Below are positions 58,162-64,000 of a DNA stretch of 64,000 bases, one piece after another. The notes beneath the pieces are model-generated. The model made no database searches and was not told the origin of the DNA. It saw nothing but the letters and a program-made list of their open reading frames with translations. Numbering within the stretch: the first letter of the stretch is position 1; each line of letters begins with the position of its first letter. The DNA is from Epichloe hybrida (lineage: Eukaryota; Ascomycota; Sordariomycetes; Hypocreales; Clavicipitaceae): NCBI GenBank assembly GCA_019022495.1, contig JAFEKR010000021.1:248001-312000 (forward strand). Reading direction: 5' to 3'. The position numbers and the translations under genes are program-made.

Positions 58162-59382
58162 AAGAAGGACAATGGGTGCAATCCTTGGTAAGGAAGGTGG
58201 TGGTGATGGTTAGCTTTTATCCTTGCTCGTGGTACGACTTGTTCGTTTGTTCCTATATTTTGCTGAAGTCCTATCAAGAATCATTTTTGCTGCCAAAGTA
58301 CTGTACTCCTTACTCCCCATGGCGGGGCATTGTCATCTGTGAGAAACTTCGGCCAGGAAGGGGCTTGGCCCACCTCTCACCGTTGCCTGCCTTGCCTATG
58401 TATGTAGTTCAGGGGGAAGAAAAGAAAAGAGAAGGACCGGGGGACAAGATGCGAAACAAGGACTTGCATCGTCACTTTGAGGACCCCGCAAGATGATGCG
58501 GAGTGTCTCCTCTTTTCTTCCTCTTGAACCGCGCCGTGTCGAGCTCTTCATACCAAGTTGGTGGTAAAGAGGTGGGTGGGATGGCGGCCGACGGAGTAGT
58601 GCATGCACTGTGCAGCAAGGATTGAATCGAATTGGAAAAAAAAAGGGGGAAGGGGGGGCGGGCATGTTCATGCACGTCAACGCAGCAGAGACAAAGACGT
58701 CTGTCTAATTGGGGTGTGGACGAGGCTTGATATGACCACACAAGGCATGCTCGTGAAACACTGGTCACGCCGCTATTGAAACAGGTGCGGGAACACAACA
58801 GTTTGAAGGTGACGTGGGGAGGCAAGAGAAAAATGCTTGGTCCAAAATGATTCACTTTTATTTCATTAGATGGGTTAAAGTACGACGAGAATTCTACAAA
58901 TTTATACAATTAAAAGTCCAGTCCAAAAGCAGGCTTCCACCAAACATGTCCGCCGTGCGTAATCCGAAGCAATAGTATCCACAAACACCTCTTGTTCTTG
59001 TCGCGTCGTTGCACTCGCTTGCTGAGCCTCCTCATTCCATCGAATCTAGTCGGCTTACATAATGCAACTTCAGATCTCGACTGGCCCAGCATGTCCATCG
59101 AGACCAAACAGAAGATAGGTAAGACCCCCGCATTAAAATCAGCGTAAAAACATATCGTATTTCGTGGCCACCAACAGGGAAAATCAAAGATGTTGAAGAT
59201 TGTAAAAAATGGGCCCCGAGTCGAACTGTACATGATATTAGATGGCACTGCTCTGCGCTCACAGTGCGCTATGTCCATTGTGTCATCCTACATGTTTTCT
59301 TCTTGCGGCCAAGCGAAAATAGTACATCGAATAAAAGCGGCAACGTGTCTTTGTAAATTTCCAATTCTTGGACCCAAACTTC
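58162..59382. other. intergenic
   Basis: 1.2 kb without a recognised gene, between convergent M4 peptidase and CRH genes. A poly-A/poly-G tract is at about 58636-58660. Confidence 0.5.
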
Positions 59383-60614
59383 TTACAGGGCCAAAGCCAG
59401 AATGGCACCAACGCCAACCAACAAAGCACCAGTCATGGCAACAGAGCCGCGAGAAGCGGCAGCGCTGACAGCAGTGGAGGTGGGCCGGCCGGAGGTGGAA
59501 ACATTGGCGGTGCCTGAGGGGCCGTTGGTGACGGAGGCGCTGTCGGTAGCGCTGGCGCCAGAGGAAGCAGCGGTGCTCATGGTGTTCGTGGCATCAGTCT
59601 TGGAATTGTCAGAAGTTTTGGTAGCGGAGCCGGTGGCGGAGCCGGAGGCGGAGGACTCAGTCTTGGCCTGGGTGGAAGAGGCCTTGGAAGAGGCAGAAGA
59701 GTCGCCGCTTCCAGACCCACCAACGACCTTGATGCTCTCCCATGAGCCAGACTGGTCACCGTAAATGTACTCCTTGACACCGCCATTGGCAGGGCTGTCC
59801 TTGCCAGCGTAGTCGACGATGCTGATGCTCTTGTAGTAGGCGTTGAAAGGAGCCTTGGAGAAGTCGGTGTAGCCGCCAGCCCAATCACGGGTGCCCTGCT
59901 TAGAGTCTTTCCCACCAGCGCACCAGGTGCCGAGCTTGATCTGCATGGGAGTCTGGGGGAACTTGTCCTTGACAGTGGCGGAGGAAAGAGTACGGACAGT
60001 CTTGCCGTTGATGATCCAGTTGACGGCCTTGGAGGTCCACTCAACAGTGTAGGTGTGGAAGCCGGTAGTTGGGCTGTCAACGGCGTGATTACCGCCACGA
60101 TCGTAGGTGCTCACGTCACCCTTGCTGAAGTAGTTGGTCTGAACGTGCGTGTTGTTGCTGCCAACCCACTCCCAGTCAATCTATGCATCAAGTCATTCGC
60201 ATTAGCTTTCTGTTGCACACATGACGGTGTATTTCCCTGGTTCTCATTACAAACCTCGTCAAGATCGGCAGACTGGAGGACGACGGAGGTGACAATGCCG
60301 GCACCAGGAGCGGCCTGGACCTCGACCTCGACCTTTCCAAAGAAGATGTACTTGTCAGAGGAGATGGTAGGGGCGTTGGTCTCGGTCTTGATGCTGAATT
60401 CAGCGCCTTTGTCGCTGAAGTCCAACTTGGTTCCAGCGGCTTCCTTGAAAATATCGGAGGGGCCCTTGGAGAAGTCGCAGTTTGCCGACTTCCCCAAGGC
60501 AGGGGCAGCAGGGCAGGTCTTCTGGGTAGGGTTGCAGTCAGTGTAAGTCTGAGCATCAACGACAGCCGAAGCGGCGAGCGCAATGGTGGCGACGGAGAAG
60601 GCCTTGGAGAACAT
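59383..60614 (-). CDS. GPI-anchored Crh-type cell-wall transglycosylase (GH16)
   Basis: Cross-links chitin to beta-glucan in the cell wall. Exons are 60255-60614 and 59383-60180, giving 385 residues; the 74-bp intron falls inside the catalytic motif. A signal peptide (MFSKAFSVATIALAASAVVDA) is followed by a short Cys-containing segment and the GH16 sandwich. The catalytic motif is D-E120-I-D122-W-E124-W, as in Crh1/Utr2. The conserved HTYTVEWTSKAVNWIING and IKLGTWCAGG support family membership. After about residue 290 comes a Ser/Thr/Ala-rich stalk, and the hydrophobic end GALLVGVGAILALAL is a GPI-attachment signal. No chitin-binding CBM18 domain was seen. Confidence 0.94.
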
Positions 60615-61028
60615 CTCGTCGAGAAAGTATGATATATCGAATCAAGGTCGTGTACAGCAGGAGTATGACAAGATGATATCGTTTGAACTGTAGCGCGCGA
60701 GAAATGGGCGGCCAATGGAATATGTATGTGCCTTGCTGGGCAAATATCAAGAGAAACAATAAAAAGACTGAGATATGTTTAGCGAGAGACAGGACGGTTA
60801 ATGAGAAAGAAGAAGCACACGCGCGAGTGGCAAGGACAAATGATGAGGTTTCGGGATATAGAAGGCAGGAAAATCAACAGGGCGTCGAGGGAGAAAAGAC
60901 GGCAATTTTATTATCTCCGGGGGGACAACACCTGTGGCCATCCATCTGGAACAAGACCGAAGAGCCAATGACACGAACGGCATCCGAGTTGGCCCATCCA
61001 TCTTGGGCCACCCGGCCAAGACGTGCCA

Positions 61029-61045
61029 GGGGGGGGGGGGGGGGG
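61029..61045. repeat. poly-G tract
   Basis: 17 consecutive G; its length is error-prone in most sequencing methods. Confidence 0.85.
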
Positions 61046-62288
61046 CGTATGTATGTACATAGTATGTTGTTGTAAGTGCATCCATTTCGTGGATCCCCGG
61101 CGCATCGACTTCTCTCCATTGCTAGTCATGGCCGTGGTCTGGGCAGTCTGGGCAGTCTGGGCACCCGCCATGACCAGCCAGGGCCCACGCTTGACTCGAC
61201 GTGCCTCATCCCGCTACTCGAGAGGTGAGACAATTGACACGCCCAGAATCACCATATTTGGGCGTATCTCAAGCGGCTCCCTTCTGGACGCGCCAAATGG
61301 GTCTGCCCCAGCCACCCCCCTTGGCCCTTTGATGGATTCCATCCATTAGGAAGGGGTCAGCACGCCCTAACCTAACCGTAAACTGAAGTGGTCAGCTGAT
61401 GATGTCTTGGGGTGAAGACGGCCTGCCAAGCAGTGTCATCAGTCCGTAGCTCGTATTTATTTCCGGCATGGGGCTGTACACGTACTCCATAGAGATCACA
61501 GTTGTCAGTGATAAAAGTCGGTCGCGAAGAGATGGGGGGAGGGGGGGACACTACCAGACGTTTTACGGGCACGTCGCCGTAGTGAACGCCAGGCTGCATG
61601 CGCGGCTGGAGGATTTGACAGCTGCTCAAGCTTCAGTCTGGGTCGGTTGGGGCGGGGAGGGGGGGGGTTCAAGCCATCATTTCTGATTGTTCAAACGTGC
61701 GTGGTTGGCGATGGCTGGCTGACTGATGCTGATATGCACAGCAACAAAAGAACTTGGTGCAACGACGACGTTGTGGCACGGTGTGGATCGATTCGCTTGG
61801 CGGCGAGTGACCGGGGAACCGACGGGTCGGATGTACAGTGTGGAGACGGTGCGTTTGCGACGCAACAATGTCTGCACTGTGCAGATTCTAGATTCTGACA
61901 GTCCAGACGAAGTAGGTATGGACCTTCCCTAGCGTGCGCCCTGGCAGTCCGTATAGGCGCGGCTCTTTGCCTTTCCGGCCGCTATTATCCCTTGCCTTCC
62001 CTGAGGCGAGAGGGCGAGAGGGTGAGATGGCGAGAGGACATGGCATCAACAGCGAAAACAGGCTCGGCCACCGCATCATCACTTTTGCCTAGACACGCTT
62101 ACATACACTGACACGCACAAGACGCATCGTCGAACCACACATGTCTGGACTCTGGGGTAACGCGCGCAGGCCCGCACAGAAGGATGCCGGAATGGCCCGT
62201 GGCTGTCCTGTGATGTCTTCAACTGCAGGCGAAATTCCTGGCTCCAATGTCTCAGCCTTTTTCAGCAATGGCCGTCGCAAATGGACAT

Positions 62289-62323
62289 GACGGCGAGACG
62301 GCAAGACGGCAAGACGGCAAGAC
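62289..62323. repeat. 8-bp tandem repeat (GACGGCAA)
   Basis: About four copies, the first slightly diverged (GACGGCGA). Confidence 0.85.
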
Positions 62324-63140
62324 GTGCGTCCACTGTTGCTATATTTGGAAAGCCAAGGTCGTGATTTAACAAACTTGATGATGGGGCGCGCTCGTTGTTG
62401 CCGTCTGAAATGATGTTACCGAAAAGTTGGAGTCAGTAGTTCGTCTAGCTAGTCTAGCTCCATAATAACTTCTGATTACCGTGGCTGTGTACGGATTGTT
62501 CCAAGACACTCCGCACAGCAAGCAGTGTTGCCTGGGTTGCCTGGCCCACACGGACCACCACTACGGATCCGTACTTATGTACTAATTACTGCGCCACACA
62601 AAGGTTTTCATGACCAAGATTGAAAACTTGCAATGGCACGATAAGATCTGAGAGGAGTAAGAGGACTGATCCAGGCAGTACTCCGTATCCGCACATGTGT
62701 TCTCTCCCCAATGTGACTGTCTCGCGCTTATTATCATCCATCTGCTGGGGTTTGTTGTTTCTTGCCTGTAGTCTACATGTTGTAGCGCTCGTGTCCATCA
62801 ATGCCACCGATGATGGTATGGTTGGGCACGTCCACGAACAAGACGGAGTACAATATAATCCGTACATAGACCACAAACGCCTAACGTCTCAGTCACGTGC
62901 CGCCATGAGCCAGCGTCAATTTTCTTAATCATGAAACGATGCGTTCATGCCGCTGACAATTGTGGCTTCACCTCACCTGTGCAACAAGTGACACGGCGAG
63001 ATGATGCAATGGGCGCCCATGCGAGGCACCAGACAGTTTGACTGCATGGACGTGTGTCGGGTGCATGTATGCATGCAGCGGGATGGTGCAACTACCCTGC
63101 CACCCGCATCGCTTGACTCGATCTACTACTACGCAGTACG

Positions 63141-63332
63141 GAGCACAGACAGACGATAGACGACAGACGACAGACGACAGACAAGAGATGACAGATAATA
63201 GACAACAGATCACAGACGACAGACGACAGACGACAGACGACAGACGACACACGAACACGACACACGACACACGACACATGACACACGACACACGACACAC
63301 GATAGATGACACACGACACACGACACACGACA
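63141..63332. repeat. 7-bp minisatellite with two unit types
   Basis: About 190 bp of near-continuous 7-bp units. The left half is mostly ACAGACG and the right half mostly ACACACG, with degenerate copies between them (GATGACAGATAATAG). The lack of unique spacers rules out a CRISPR array. Confidence 0.9.
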
Positions 63333-64000
63333 GACCCCATCATGCTCGACCTGTAGCTGCCAGCTTGGCCCACGGCGCTCGGAAGCACCACCTCATCTCA
63401 AGGCCTGGCAGTCCGTCATCCATGTAAACCCGCCGTGATGATTCCTCGCCGTAGATCAAGAGGACGCTGGCCGAAACTGGCTTCCTAGGTCCGCCCTGAT
63501 CATTGTGCCAACCATCAGATGACTTTGTCCCATTTTCTCCGGATATCCCAGGAGCGAGCTCGTTCGTGTCAACTCTGGGTGTGGCACTTGTCTCGATGTG
63601 CGCATGGGCTTTCGGACGGGGTCTCGTAGTTGATTCTTCTTCTGAAGGCGAACAATCAAATTGGGTTTGTATGCGTCGTATACGGAGTACCTACCATGAG
63701 AGATGCCCGTCGCAGAGGAAGCCACGCGTCTTTGCTGGATGATGCTCAAATGCACTGCGAGTCAGCTGCCTTTCAAAAGGGATGTGATGAGGAAGTTGAT
63801 CATGTATGAGACGACGTCTCATCTCTCAAAAAGCACCAGTCCAGCTCGCCTATTCTTCACGAGTTGCTATATAATCATGTAAATCAGCAGCACATCGCGG
63901 AAGCGAGCTCTTGGTAATGGGATTTCTGAGCATGCCATGTTTTTTATTCAATGCGCGCTTTACATGGTTTTCTTTTTGGGCCTCCCGGTGTATCCATGAC

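Larger units (their letters stand above)
60615..64000. other. gene-free right end with repeats
   Basis: No convincing gene in 3.4 kb; open frames are short and overlapping. It contains a 17-base G run (61029-61045), GACGGCAA repeats (62289-62323), a 7-bp minisatellite (63141-63332), and exact TACTCCGTA (62679-62687) and TACGGAGTA (63681-63689). A gene running off the right edge cannot be excluded. Confidence 0.45.

Noticed and set aside
61363..61378. CCTAACCTAACC resembling telomeric repeat
   Set aside because: Only about two units, not the fungal TTAGGG form, and internal to the window.
63141..63332. CRISPR-like periodic array
   Set aside because: Units are 7 bp and contiguous with no unique spacers, and the genome is eukaryotic.

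Overview
The window is nuclear DNA of a filamentous ascomycete, most likely a Sordariomycete and probably in Hypocreales. The evidence is short spliceosomal introns of about 50-130 bp with GTRNGT donors and CTRAC-like branch points, a tRNA-Leu with an intron at the canonical position, intact fungal housekeeping genes, and long gene-free stretches with microsatellites and TA-rich islands. No species can be named from the sequence alone. All gene models below were spliced by hand; exon coordinates are in each entry.

Layout. 0-13 kb: SEN54 (tRNA-splicing endonuclease subunit) divergent from an intron-containing tRNA-Leu(UAG), an arrestin-like gene, an SSP120-like EF-hand gene, TYW2, a PPG1-type phosphatase with an apparent 1-nt frameshift, and UPF3. 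14-27 kb: small secreted-protein candidates, an F-box protein, two coiled-coil genes (one frameshifted), a 3.4 kb gene-poor stretch and a GNAT acetyltransferase. 27-38 kb: TRM7, MON2 (five exons, 1,750 codons of intact protein) and a six-exon PRPP synthetase, followed by a TA-rich island. 38-46 kb: a Hal3/PPCDC-like flavoprotein domain fused to an ankyrin-like C-terminus, then a large disordered protein. 46-54 kb: MMS2 divergent from a stomatin-like SLP2, then UBC8, then SAF4. 54-64 kb: a decayed MER3/HFM1 meiotic helicase fragment, a protealysin-like M4 peptidase, a GPI-anchored CRH transglycosylase and about 3.4 kb of repeat-bearing gene-free DNA.

Most genes are unrelated housekeeping genes, but two themes recur. 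One is tRNA maturation: SEN54, an intron-bearing tRNA, TYW2 and TRM7, where TRM7 anticodon-loop methylation is known to favour the wybutosine pathway in which TYW2 acts. The other is ubiquitin signalling (MMS2, UBC8, an F-box protein).

The most striking observation is UBC8. Restoring its conserved reading frame and length needs a run of micro-exons of 8, 3 and 1 nucleotides, all bounded by good splice sites. Other points of interest are the MER3 remnant, the catalytically dead flavoprotein fusion, a 70-bp sequence shared upstream of two unrelated genes, an over-represented intergenic 9-mer (TACGGAGTA), and several single-base frameshifts that may be real or may be sequencing errors.
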